Position numbers and translations under genes: made by a program. Shown here piece by piece: positions 15,660-23,206 of a stretch of DNA of 34,774 nt. Position 1 is the stretch's first letter, and every line of letters starts with the position of its first letter. The notes beneath the pieces were generated by a model. That model was not told the DNA's origin. It worked only from the letters and a program-made list of their open reading frames with translations, and made no database searches. The DNA is from an uncultured Bacteroidia bacterium (GTDB taxonomy: Bacteria; Bacteroidota; Bacteroidia; Bacteroidales; UBA932), in contig CADAJF010000007.1 in the NCBI GenBank assembly GCA_902788175.1, forward strand, positions 1-34,774, given 5' to 3'.

Positions 15660-16499
15660 ATGAACAGAAGAATCAGTATAACCCTCTTTGCCGCAGTGCT
15701 TTTGCTCTTCGCCTCCTGCAAAAGCCAGTATGAGGTGCTGCTCTCCTCCAACGACGTAGATGCCAAGTACAAGGCGGCCATGGATTATTTCCATGCCAAG
15801 CGGTACATGAGGGCGGCCCAGCTCTTCGAGTCCATGGCCATCCTCACCAGCGGAACAGCCCGCGACGACACCGTCCAGTACTACTGGGGCCTGTCCAACT
15901 ACAGGAACAAGGACTACTATACGGCCGAATCCAACTTTGTCCGCTTCCTGCAGAACTTCCCGCGCAGCCCCTTTGCGCCGGATGCGGCGTTCTACCGCCT
16001 GGACTGCCTGTACCGATCCACCTACCGCTGGGAACTGGATCAGCTCCCCACCCGCAGCTGCATGGAGTCCATCAACCAGTACCTGCGGGAGCGTCCCGCG
16101 GACGACATCCACGTCCCCGCCTGCCAGGCCATGCTGCATGACCTGCAGGACCGCCTGGACCGCAAGGACTTCGAGGCCGGCAAGCAGTACTACCGCATGG
16201 AGGACTACCCCGCCGCCCGCACCAAGCTGCGCAATGTCCTGAAAAACAACGCAGACAACTTCTACCGGGAAGACATCCTATACTACACGGCCATGGCGTC
16301 TTACCACTATGCCCGCCTGAGTATCTGGCAGAAGCAGCGGGAGCGCTACCTCACCTTCGTGGACGACTACCTGAACTTTGTGGGCGAATACCCCGAGTCC
16401 CACTACCGCAAGGAACTGGACGGACACTACCGCCAGGTGCAGAATTTCCTGGGCAAGGACGGCACCGCCCCGGAGACTCCGGAAGAGATTGAAAAATAA
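15660..16499 (+). CDS. bamD: Outer membrane assembly lipoprotein BamD
   Basis: Lipoprotein of the BAM complex that works with BamA (3975-6548). It has a lipoprotein signal (ITLFAAVLLLFASC, Cys20) followed by about five TPR-like helical pairs. Signature stretches are KYKAAMDYFHAKRYMRAAQLFE, DTVQYYWGLSNYRNKDYYTAESNFVRFLQNFPRSPFAPDAAF and, near the end, YLNFVGEYPESHYRKELDGHY. At 279 residues it is a normal Bacteroidota BamD. It begins 3 bases after trxB. Confidence 0.94.
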   Translation: MNRRISITLFAAVLLLFASCKSQYEVLLSSNDVDAKYKAAMDYFHAKRYMRAAQLFESMAILTSGTARDDTVQYYWGLSNYRNKDYYTAESNFVRFLQNFPRSPFAPDAAFYRLDCLYRSTYRWELDQLPTRSCMESINQYLRERPADDIHVPACQAMLHDLQDRLDRKDFEAGKQYYRMEDYPAARTKLRNVLKNNADNFYREDILYYTAMASYHYARLSIWQKQRERYLTFVDDYLNFVGEYPESHYRKELDGHYRQVQNFLGKDGTAPETPEEIEK

Positions 16500-16557
16500 T
16501 TGAAACTCCCTGTAAACCCCACGGGTATTTAATATAGAACAAGATTTTTTAGAAGAG

Positions 16558-16902
16558 ATGGAAAACAAGAAGAAAGTACCTGTAAACACCGTTACCCGCG
16601 ACATCAAGAACCTGGCCGCGCCCACCGGCAACATCTATGAATCCGTTGTGATCCTCTACAAGAGAGCCAACCAGATTGCCGTGGCGGAGAAGAAGGAACT
16701 CATGAAAAAACTGGACGAGTTCCGCGGCGACCGCGACACCATGGAAGAAGTTTTCGAGAACAAGGAGCAGATAGAAATCTCCAAGTACTATGAGCGCCAG
16801 CCCAAACCGGACCTGGTAGCCATCTCGGAATTCGAAAACGGTGACCTCTTTTACCGCAAGGCCCAGAACGAGAACCCCATAGACATCTCCAGCGGACAAT
16901 AA
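16558..16902 (+). CDS. rpoZ: RNA polymerase omega-like subunit, Bacteroidota type
   Basis: A 114-residue protein matching the divergent omega subunit of Bacteroidota. The omega core is NTVTRDIKNLAAPTGNIYESVVILYKRANQIAVAEKKELMKKLDEF, followed by the phylum-specific tail with DTMEEVFENKEQIEISKYYERQPKPDLVAISEFENG. Omega helps fold and hold the beta-prime subunit. An AGAAGAG ribosome site abuts ATG 16558. It lies 58 bases after bamD and 6 before recN, the normal neighbourhood in this phylum. Confidence 0.88.
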   Translation: MENKKKVPVNTVTRDIKNLAAPTGNIYESVVILYKRANQIAVAEKKELMKKLDEFRGDRDTMEEVFENKEQIEISKYYERQPKPDLVAISEFENGDLFYRKAQNENPIDISSGQ

Positions 16903-16908
16903 TCCATT

Positions 16909-18549
16909 ATGCTGCAAAGCCTCACCATTTCCAATTATATATTGATTGGCTCTCTGGAAACCCGGTTTCCTGAGGGCCTTGTCATTATAAGCGGAGAAAC
17001 CGGTGCAGGCAAATCCATCCTGCTGGGTGCCCTTTCCCTGGTGCTGGGTGCCAAGGCCGAATCCTCCATGGTGGGGCCCGCCGGAGACAACTGCGTGGTG
17101 GAAGCCACCTTCGGCATGGACGAGACCATCCGCAGCATCCTCCGGGAGGCAGACCTTCCCTACGAGGGAGAGAGCCTTACCCTTCGGCGCACCGTGGCCC
17201 GCAGCGGGCGCTCGCGCAGCTTTGCCAACGACGAGCCAGTCAGCGTAAGCGTCCTGCAGGAACTCTCCACCCGCCTGGTGGACATCCACTCGCAGCACCA
17301 GACACTGCTTCTGGCCGATGCCCGCTTCCGCCTCCAGGCCCTGGACCTTTGGGCCGGTGCCGGCGCAACCCGGCAGGAATGCGCGCTGGCCTGGAATGCC
17401 CTTCTGGAAGCAAAACGCCAGCTAAGCACCTTAGAAGAGCGTTTTTCCAACGCACAAAAGGAGCAGGAATACCATAGCGCGCGCTGGGAGAAGCTCTCCC
17501 AGGCGCAGCTTCTTCCCGGAGAACTGGACGCCCTGGAGGCAGAGCACAAGCAGCTCTCCCATGCCGGGGAAATCAAGCAGCTCCTTTGCGCCGCAGAGAA
17601 CCTGCTGGCCCCGGAAGAGGAGCAGACGCCTTCCTCCCAATTGCACCAGGCCGCCAGGCTGCTGGAAAAGGCCGGCCGGTTCATCCCTTCCCTGGAACCC
17701 CTTGCCGGCCGTCTGGAAAGTGCCCGTGTGGAACTGGAAGACATTGCCCAAGAAGTGAGGAGCGCCGGGGAGCGCACGGAAGTGTCTCCGCAGCGCCTGC
17801 AGCAGGTGGAAGAGCGTATATCCCTGCTCTACGGCCTTTTGCAGAAACACGGCTGTACCAGCGTGGAAGAGCTCATCGCAGAGCGGGACCGCCTGGAAGG
17901 CCTTGTGCTGGACGCTACGCAGCTGGGCGGAGAACTACAGAAAGCCGGCGCCCGCGTGGAAGAGCTCCGGCAGCGCCATGCCGCCCTCTGTGAGAAGCTG
18001 CACCAGCTTCGCGGGAAAGCCGTCCCGGGCTTCTCGGAGGCTGTCCAGCAGCAGCTTCGGCAGCTGGAGTTAGAGCGTGCCCTCTTCTGCGTTTCGCTGG
18101 AACAGGGACCGGCCGGTCCCGACGGCAGCGACGCTGTCCGCTTCCTGTTCTCGGCCACAGGCGCAGAGCCCGCAGATGTGGGGAAAACCGCTTCCGGCGG
18201 CGAGCTCTCCCGTATCATGCTCAGCCTCAAATCAGTCATGGCCCGCTTCACGCAGATGCCCACCCTGGTTTTCGACGAGATTGACGCCGGCGTGTCCGGC
18301 AGCACCGCCGACAAAATGGGATCCCTCGTATGCGAGATGGGCACCCGGATGCAGGTCTTTGCCATAACACACCTTCCCCAGGTGGCGGCCAAAGGCAACG
18401 CCCACTACCTGGTCAGAAAAACCGACGGCTCCACGTCGGTACAGATCCTGGACCACGAAGGCCGCGTCCAGGAACTGGCCCGGATGCTCTCCGGCGCCAC
18501 CATCACCCCGGCCGCCATTGCCAATGCCAAATCCTTATTAACCATATAG
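16909..18549 (+). CDS. recN: DNA repair protein RecN
   Basis: SMC-like ATPase acting early in repair of double-strand breaks. The 546-residue protein begins LQSLTISNYILIGSLE and has Walker A GETGAGKS (29-36). Next comes the LVDIHSQHQTLLL Q-loop region and two long coiled-coil arms (about 150-360). The ABC signature TASGGELSRIMLSLKSVMA and Walker B TLVFDEIDAGVSG follow, then the FAITHLPQVAAKGNAHYLV His-switch. All ATPase motifs are intact. It lies between rpoZ and the Fur-family gene with gaps of 6 and 4 bases. Confidence 0.96.
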   Translation: MLQSLTISNYILIGSLETRFPEGLVIISGETGAGKSILLGALSLVLGAKAESSMVGPAGDNCVVEATFGMDETIRSILREADLPYEGESLTLRRTVARSGRSRSFANDEPVSVSVLQELSTRLVDIHSQHQTLLLADARFRLQALDLWAGAGATRQECALAWNALLEAKRQLSTLEERFSNAQKEQEYHSARWEKLSQAQLLPGELDALEAEHKQLSHAGEIKQLLCAAENLLAPEEEQTPSSQLHQAARLLEKAGRFIPSLEPLAGRLESARVELEDIAQEVRSAGERTEVSPQRLQQVEERISLLYGLLQKHGCTSVEELIAERDRLEGLVLDATQLGGELQKAGARVEELRQRHAALCEKLHQLRGKAVPGFSEAVQQQLRQLELERALFCVSLEQGPAGPDGSDAVRFLFSATGAEPADVGKTASGGELSRIMLSLKSVMARFTQMPTLVFDEIDAGVSGSTADKMGSLVCEMGTRMQVFAITHLPQVAAKGNAHYLVRKTDGSTSVQILDHEGRVQELARMLSGATITPAAIANAKSLLTI

Positions 18550-18553
18550 TTTT

Positions 18554-18982
18554 ATGACCCAGGACGAATTCCGTACACAACTCCGCAGACACGACCTCAA
18601 AGCCACCCGGCAGCGTCTTGCCGTACACGAAGTCATGATGCAGCTTGGCCATGCATCGGCCGATATGGTGTGTGAAGAGCTCCGCCAGCGGGGTTCCGCC
18701 GTCACCGTGGCGTCCGTGTACAACATCCTGTCCCAACTGGCCGATTTCCGCATCTACAACCGCTTGCTGTCGGCCACCAACAAGATGTTCTTCGACGTGA
18801 ACAATGCGCACCACGTGCATCTGTACGACCGTCACAACCACAGCTACAGGGACCTGTGGGACGAGGAACTGCAAGCCCTTGTGAACGCCCACCTGAAACG
18901 GCGCAAGTTCAAGGGCTATTCCGTAGAGGACATCAATATCCAGTTAATCGTACGTCCTACCGCACGTAAAGCAAAGAGCTGA
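18554..18982 (+). CDS. Fur-family transcriptional regulator lacking Cys zinc sites
   Basis: A 142-residue Fur/PerR-fold protein. The winged helix is at the N-terminus (LKATRQRLAVHEVMMQLGHASADMVCEELRQRGSAVTVASVYNILSQLADFRI), and the dimerisation domain carries HHVHLYDRHNHSYRDLWDEEL. Most Fur proteins have CxxC pairs that hold structural zinc, but here the only Cys is in MVCEEL. His/Asp ligands in HHVHLYDRHNH could still form the regulatory metal site. It could sense iron, peroxide or another metal; the sequence does not decide. It starts 4 bases after recN and its TGA overlaps the ATG of the next gene. Confidence 0.88.
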   Translation: MTQDEFRTQLRRHDLKATRQRLAVHEVMMQLGHASADMVCEELRQRGSAVTVASVYNILSQLADFRIYNRLLSATNKMFFDVNNAHHVHLYDRHNHSYRDLWDEELQALVNAHLKRRKFKGYSVEDINIQLIVRPTARKAKS

Positions 18983-19623
18983 TGAAAAAGTGGCTTCTTG
19001 TGCTTGCCGCCTGCGCCCTGACGGCTGCTTCCTGCATGCGGGAAAGCACGTTCATCGTGAACAATTATGTAGATTTCGCGGTCTCTTCCGGCGGAAAACT
19101 CTTCACCGATACCGGTTACCAGCTCACCGTGTCCAACAATGCTTCCGGCAGCAGCGCTTACCAGGAAGACAACAAGCGCTTCTACCTGATCTGCGACATC
19201 CTTAACCGGGACCTGGACATCCTCCTCAAAACCCTGGAGCCCGTCACCATCAAGGACGCCCTGCCCTATGATCCCGAAGAAGAAGAGCCCGATGACCCCG
19301 TAAGCGTGTCCCACAGCTTCGGGGGCGGTTACATGAACCTGCTTGTGGATTATTCCTACCGTCCCGGCAGCCAGTATGAGCACAAGATCAACCTCTTTCA
19401 GGAAACCCGAAACGGCGAGCTGTGCCTGTACCTCCTGCACGACGGCAACCATGAGAACAGCGCCCACATGAGCGAAAGCGAGCTCAAGCGCGAGACCCTC
19501 TACTTAAGCTTCCCCATGCGGGATATCTTCTCTTCCCGCGAGTACGCCGCCGTCACCCTTACCCTCTACGAACTGAAAGACAAGAGCGTAAGCCGCAAGA
19601 CCTATTACTTGCAAGGCTATTGA
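18982..19623 (+). CDS. NigD-like lipoprotein
   Basis: A 213-residue predicted lipoprotein (MKKWLLVLAACALTAASC, Cys18). The body resembles the NigD-like group of Bacteroidota: an early beta-rich part (YQLTVSNN, KRFYLICDILNRDLDILLKTLEPVTIKD), an acidic loop (DPEEEEPDDP) and GYMNLLVDYSYRPGSQYEHKINLFQ, ending in beta strands (YAAVTLTLYELKDKSVSRKTYYLQGY). NigD was first noticed beside bacteriocin-type genes, but no such locus is here and the function is unknown. Its ATG overlaps the stop of the Fur-family gene by one base (TGATG), so it is coupled to that regulator. It is followed by a hairpin. Confidence 0.7.
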   Translation: MKKWLLVLAACALTAASCMRESTFIVNNYVDFAVSSGGKLFTDTGYQLTVSNNASGSSAYQEDNKRFYLICDILNRDLDILLKTLEPVTIKDALPYDPEEEEPDDPVSVSHSFGGGYMNLLVDYSYRPGSQYEHKINLFQETRNGELCLYLLHDGNHENSAHMSESELKRETLYLSFPMRDIFSSREYAAVTLTLYELKDKSVSRKTYYLQGY

Positions 19624-19643
19624 TAAATCGGTGAAATACGAAT

Positions 19644-19674
19644 AAGGGGCGACTCTGTTTGGAGCCGCCCCCTT
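19644..19674. terminator. Hairpin between the NigD-like gene and tRNA-His
   Basis: AAGGGGCGACTC (19644-19655), loop TGTTTG, then GAGCCGCCCCCTT (19662-19674) form a strong stem with one bulge. It lies 20 bases beyond the plus-strand gene's stop and 6 bases beyond the minus-strand tRNA 3' end, so it may stop transcription from both sides. T runs are short on both strands. Confidence 0.55.
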
Positions 19675-19679
19675 CTGTG

Positions 19680-19753
19680 GGTGGATGATGGGACTCGAAC
19701 CCACGACACTCGGAACCACAATCCGATGCTCTACCAGCTGAACTACATCCACC
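19680..19753 (-). tRNA. tRNA-His (GTG)
   Basis: On the minus strand the sequence folds as a full cloverleaf. The acceptor GTGGATG pairs with CATCCAC, with the extra G-1 and C73 that mark tRNA-His. The D arm contains AGCTGGTAGA. The anticodon stem TCGGA/TCCGA has loop TTGTGGT (anticodon GTG), and the T arm has GGGTTCGAGTCCC. The 3' CCA is not encoded. Gene order puts it opposite to both neighbours. Confidence 0.96.
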
Positions 19754-19807
19754 GTATTGGGACTGCAAATGTACGGATTTTTTCCTGCTTTCCAAAAATA
19801 TTTTTAT

Positions 19808-19815
19808 TATCTTTG
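19808..19815 (+). promoter_or_regulatory. -7 element TATCTTTG upstream of the carboxyltransferase gene
   Basis: TATCTTTG fits the Bacteroidota consensus and lies 36 bases before ATG 19852, in the gap after tRNA-His. An AT-rich stretch (19778-19807) precedes it. Confidence 0.5.
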
Positions 19816-19851
19816 TGGATATACCAATAAAACAGGATAGTTCTAAATAAT

Positions 19852-21636
19852 ATGGCTAAACGCGAAATCAAGTTCTCCCTTGTGTACAGGGATATGTGGC
19901 AGAGCTCCGGGAAATACGTCCCGCGGGTGGATCAACTGGTAGAGGTAGCTCCTCCCATCATCGAGATGGGCTGCTTCGACCGGGTAGAAACCAACGGCGG
20001 CGCTTTCGAGCAGGTGAACCTCCTCTTCGGCGAGAATCCCAACAAGGCGGTGCGCGCATGGACGGCCCCTTTCCACAAAGCAGGCATCCAGACCCACATG
20101 CTGGAGCGCGGCCTCAATGCCCTCCGGATGAACCCCGTGCCGCTGGATGTGAGGGAACTCATGTTCAAGGTGAAGAAAAAGCAGGGAACGGACATCGCCC
20201 GCTCCTTCTGCGGCCTCAACGACCACCGCAACCTGAAGGGCTCGGTGATCGGCGCCAAAAAAGGCGGCATGATTTCGCAGGTGGCCCTTTCCATCACCCA
20301 CTCCCCCGTGCACACGGTGGCCTACTACATGGATATCGTGGACAAGGTAGTGGAATACGGCGCCGATGAAATCTGCCTCAAGGACATGGCGGGTATCGGC
20401 CGGCCCAATGTGCTGGGAGAGCTGGTGGCCAGCATCAAGAAAAAGTATCCGCACATTGTGGTCCAGTACCACGGACACACCGGCCCCGGCTTTGCCACGG
20501 CCTCCATGCTGGAAGTGGCCCGCGCCGGCGCGGATTACCTGGATGTAGCCGTAGAGCCCCTTTCCTGGGGCAAGGTGCATCCGGACGTAATCACCATCCG
20601 GGAAATGCTCCACTGTGACGGCTTCCTGGTCAAGGAAATCAACATGGACGCTTACATGGAAGTGCGCCGCCTTACCCAAAAGTTCATCGACGACTTCCTG
20701 GGCTATTGGATTAACCCTTCCAATGCCCGCATGACCTCCCTGCTGGTGGGCTGCGGCCTGCCCGGCGGCATGATGGGCTCCATGATGGCGGACCTCAAGG
20801 GCTTCCAGGGTGCCATCAACGCTTCCCAGCGCGCCCACGGCCGCCCGGAAATGAGCCTGGACACCCTGATGGTCAAGCTCTTCGAGGAAGTGGAATACGT
20901 ATGGCCCCGCCTGGGTTACCCGCCCCTGGTTACGCCGTTCAGCCAGTACGTGAAGAACACCGCCCTGATGAACCTTTTCAACATGCTGGGAGACAAACCC
21001 CGCTGGAGTACCATAGACAAGGACACCTGGGGCATGATCCTGGGCAATATGGGCAAACTCCCCGGGCAGCTGGATCCGGAGGTGGTGGCCCTGGCCAAGG
21101 AAAAGGGCATGGAGTTCAGCACGGGCAATCCGCAGGACAACTATCCGGACGAGCTACCCCGCTTCCGCGCCATGATGGACGAGAAAGGCTGGGACTACGG
21201 CGAAGACGAGGAAGAACTCTTCGAGCTGGCCATGCACGAGCGCCAGTACCTGGATTACCGCAGCGGTGTGGCCAAGGAGCGCTTCAACAAGGAGTTGGAA
21301 GAGCTCAAGGCCAAGGCCGGCGCCCCCATCGTCGTGGAACGCCCTGTACTGGAGATGCCCAAGTTCTCCATTGAGGAATACACCGCCCGCTATCCCAAGG
21401 CAGTGCCGCTCCAGTGCCCCGTGAAGGGCCAGCTGCTGTGGGAAGTGGATGTGGACGCTGACTCCAAGGCCCCCATGGTGGGCAAGAAGGTAAAGGCCGG
21501 AGAAGTGGTGGGCCACGTCCAGACCTTCTACGGCCTGGAAGAGATTGTAGCCGCCAAAGACGGCCTGCTGGTCGCTATCCTTGGCCACCAGGGAGACCGC
21601 GTAGAAAAAGGCGAAATCATTGCTTTTGTTGAATAA
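19852..21636 (+). CDS. Carboxyltransferase, oxaloacetate decarboxylase alpha / pyruvate carboxylase B-like
   Basis: A 594-residue protein. Residues 1 to about 460 form a carboxyltransferase TIM barrel: SLVYRDMWQSS (about 9-19), FVETNGG-like RVETNGGAFEQ, CLKDMAGIGRP (about 175), and the metal-binding YHGHTGPGF (about 205) with LDVAVEPLSWG. Such enzymes move carboxyl groups between biotin and pyruvate/oxaloacetate. The C-terminal ~75 residues (from PVKGQLLWEVDVDA, about 521) have the shape of a biotinyl domain. However, the expected EAMKM biotin site is replaced by VQTFYGLEEIVAA, with no Lys at that place. A separate biotin carrier would then be needed, or the domain has another job. No decarboxylase beta/gamma genes are adjacent. 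Whether it works in the decarboxylating or carboxylating direction cannot be told. Confidence 0.85.
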   Translation: MAKREIKFSLVYRDMWQSSGKYVPRVDQLVEVAPPIIEMGCFDRVETNGGAFEQVNLLFGENPNKAVRAWTAPFHKAGIQTHMLERGLNALRMNPVPLDVRELMFKVKKKQGTDIARSFCGLNDHRNLKGSVIGAKKGGMISQVALSITHSPVHTVAYYMDIVDKVVEYGADEICLKDMAGIGRPNVLGELVASIKKKYPHIVVQYHGHTGPGFATASMLEVARAGADYLDVAVEPLSWGKVHPDVITIREMLHCDGFLVKEINMDAYMEVRRLTQKFIDDFLGYWINPSNARMTSLLVGCGLPGGMMGSMMADLKGFQGAINASQRAHGRPEMSLDTLMVKLFEEVEYVWPRLGYPPLVTPFSQYVKNTALMNLFNMLGDKPRWSTIDKDTWGMILGNMGKLPGQLDPEVVALAKEKGMEFSTGNPQDNYPDELPRFRAMMDEKGWDYGEDEEELFELAMHERQYLDYRSGVAKERFNKELEELKAKAGAPIVVERPVLEMPKFSIEEYTARYPKAVPLQCPVKGQLLWEVDVDADSKAPMVGKKVKAGEVVGHVQTFYGLEEIVAAKDGLLVAILGHQGDRVEKGEIIAFVE

Positions 21637-21664
21637 TCATCGTAAGAAACAGTAAATCGTCATA

Positions 21665-21702
21665 AGAAACAACGGAATCTTTTTTACGATTGCGTTGTTT
21701 CT
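21665..21702. other. Stem-loop in the leader of radC
   Basis: AGAAACAACG-x-AATC (21665-21679) pairs with GATT-x-CGTTGTTTCT (21688-21702): 14 pairs, one mismatch, 8-base loop TTTTTTAC. A related AAGAAACA lies 20 bases upstream (21644-21651). It is in the 125-base gap between the carboxyltransferase and radC. It may attenuate or end transcription, or bind a protein. Confidence 0.5.
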
Positions 21703-21761
21703 CGTTTATAGGCATTACCTTTACCGGCGCTCTTCCGCCAGACGGGAGGGCGTGTACGGTT

Positions 21762-22445
21762 ATGCGAATCAAAGACTTGTGCCCGGACGAGCGGCCCCGG
21801 GAGAAACTGCGCCGAAGGGGCGCCAAGGCCCTCTCCAACGCCGAGCTGCTGGCCATCCTGCTGGGCAGCGGAATCGGCGGAAAAAACGTCACGGAAGTGG
21901 CGCAGGAGCTGATGGTCAACGCCGGCGGGCGGCTCACGCTGCTGGGCGCCATGCCCCTGGAGCGGCTGATGGCACACAAGGGGCTGGGGGAGGTGCGCGC
22001 CATCACCATCGCCGCAGCGCTGGAACTGGGCCGAAGGACCTTCGAGGAGGAGGCCGTCATCGACCGGCGCTCCATCACTTCGCCCCAGCTGGTATACCGC
22101 CTCATGCTGCCCTGCCTCAAAAACCTGGACCACGAAGAGTGCTGGGCGCTCTTTCTGAACCGCTCCAACTTCTTGATAAGCAAGGAGATGATTACCTCCG
22201 GCTCGCTGGAAAGCACCCTGATTGACAGCGGGCGTATTCTCCGCAAAGCTATCGAAAAGCAGTGCTCCGGCGTCATCCTGGTACACAACCATCCGTCCGG
22301 CTCCCCCCAGCCCGGACAGGCCGACATACACCAGACAGAAGTCCTTCGCCGCGCACTCGAGGCCGTAGGAATCCGCCTCACGGACCACGTGGTCATTGCC
22401 AACAACGCCTACTACTCCTTCTCCGAAGACCGCGAAGGAAAATGA
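21762..22445 (+). CDS. radC: RadC-family JAMM/MPN+ protein
   Basis: A 227-residue RadC protein. An N-terminal helix-hairpin-helix-like part (LSNAELLAILLGSG, MAHKGLGEVRAITIAAALELGRR) is followed by the MPN+ (JAMM) domain with the metal motif HNHPSGSPQPGQADI (from about 175). The usual PS..D is PGQAD here; the two His and the Asp are kept. The name comes from an old repair phenotype that was not upheld. Family members occur both as housekeeping genes and in mobile islands, and the real function is unsettled. ATG 21762 is chosen because the family N-terminus (MRIKDLCPDERPREKL) begins there; an in-frame earlier start would run through the hairpin. Confidence 0.92.
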   Translation: MRIKDLCPDERPREKLRRRGAKALSNAELLAILLGSGIGGKNVTEVAQELMVNAGGRLTLLGAMPLERLMAHKGLGEVRAITIAAALELGRRTFEEEAVIDRRSITSPQLVYRLMLPCLKNLDHEECWALFLNRSNFLISKEMITSGSLESTLIDSGRILRKAIEKQCSGVILVHNHPSGSPQPGQADIHQTEVLRRALEAVGIRLTDHVVIANNAYYSFSEDREGK

Positions 22446-22510
22446 TGCCCGAAAAAACAGGGCAGGCCTGCTGCACAGCTAAAAGAGGGAGAGGGTATTG
22501 CTTTTTTTGC

Positions 22511-22518
22511 TATCTTTG
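22511..22518 (+). promoter_or_regulatory. -7 element TATCTTTG upstream of upp
   Basis: TATCTTTG, preceded by a T-rich tract, lies 26 bases before the upp ATG (22545) and after the radC stop. It probably drives upp-miaB. No well-placed -33 TTTG is visible. Confidence 0.5.
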
Positions 22519-22544
22519 TGCTTGGACCACAAAGATTCTGCCGT

Positions 22545-23198
22545 ATGAAAGTCATTAACCTGGGAGAGAACAACAGCGTTCTGAACACTTATATTGCGGA
22601 AATCCGCGATGCACGCATCCAGAAGGACAGCCTTCGTTTCCGTACCAACCTGGAAAGGGTGGGACGGGTGTTCGGCTATGAGATTTCCCGCACGCTGGCT
22701 TATTCAGAAAAGGATGTGACAACGCCCCTCGGGGTGGCCCGGATAGCCACCTTTGACACGCCGCTGGTGATTGGCGCCATCCTGCGGGCGGGTATGCCGC
22801 TGCAGGCGGGCCTGCTGTCCGTCTTCGACCACGCGGAAAGCGCCTTTGTCTCCACTTTCCGCAAACTGGGCAAGGGAGACTATTTCAAAGTCCACGCAGA
22901 TTACTGCACCTGCCCCGCCCTGGAAGGCAAGACCCTGGTGGTGGCAGACCCTCTGCTGGCCACCGGCGCCTCCATGGAAAGCGCCCTGAACAAGCTGGAA
23001 GAGGAAGGCGGAGAGGCCGCCCACATCCACCTGGTGTGCCCTGTGGCCAGCCGCTATGCGGTGGACCAGCTGCTCCAGCGCCTGGACAGCCGTTACACCC
23101 TCTGGGTAGCTGCTATCGACGAGGAACTCACCAGCCACAACTACATTATCCCCGGCCTGGGAGACGCCGGAGACCTGGCCTATGGCGGAAAACGCTAA
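22545..23198 (+). CDS. upp: Uracil phosphoribosyltransferase
   Basis: Pyrimidine salvage: uracil plus PRPP to UMP. The 217-residue protein contains ILRAGMPLQAGLLSVF (uracil-site region), the PRPP loop TLVVADPLLATGASMESAL, and the C-terminal AAIDEELTSHNYIIPGLGDAGDLAYG, which is diagnostic for Upp over other PRTases. ATG 22545 (MKVINLGENN) is preferred to the in-frame 22518 start, which overlaps the -7 element. miaB follows after 8 bases. Confidence 0.94.
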   Translation: MKVINLGENNSVLNTYIAEIRDARIQKDSLRFRTNLERVGRVFGYEISRTLAYSEKDVTTPLGVARIATFDTPLVIGAILRAGMPLQAGLLSVFDHAESAFVSTFRKLGKGDYFKVHADYCTCPALEGKTLVVADPLLATGASMESALNKLEEEGGEAAHIHLVCPVASRYAVDQLLQRLDSRYTLWVAAIDEELTSHNYIIPGLGDAGDLAYGGKR

Positions 23199-23206
23199 AC
23201 CTGTTT

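Noticed and set aside
19504-19795. Minus-strand open frames between the NigD-like gene and the carboxyltransferase
   Set aside because: They are translations of the tRNA-His gene and its flanks.
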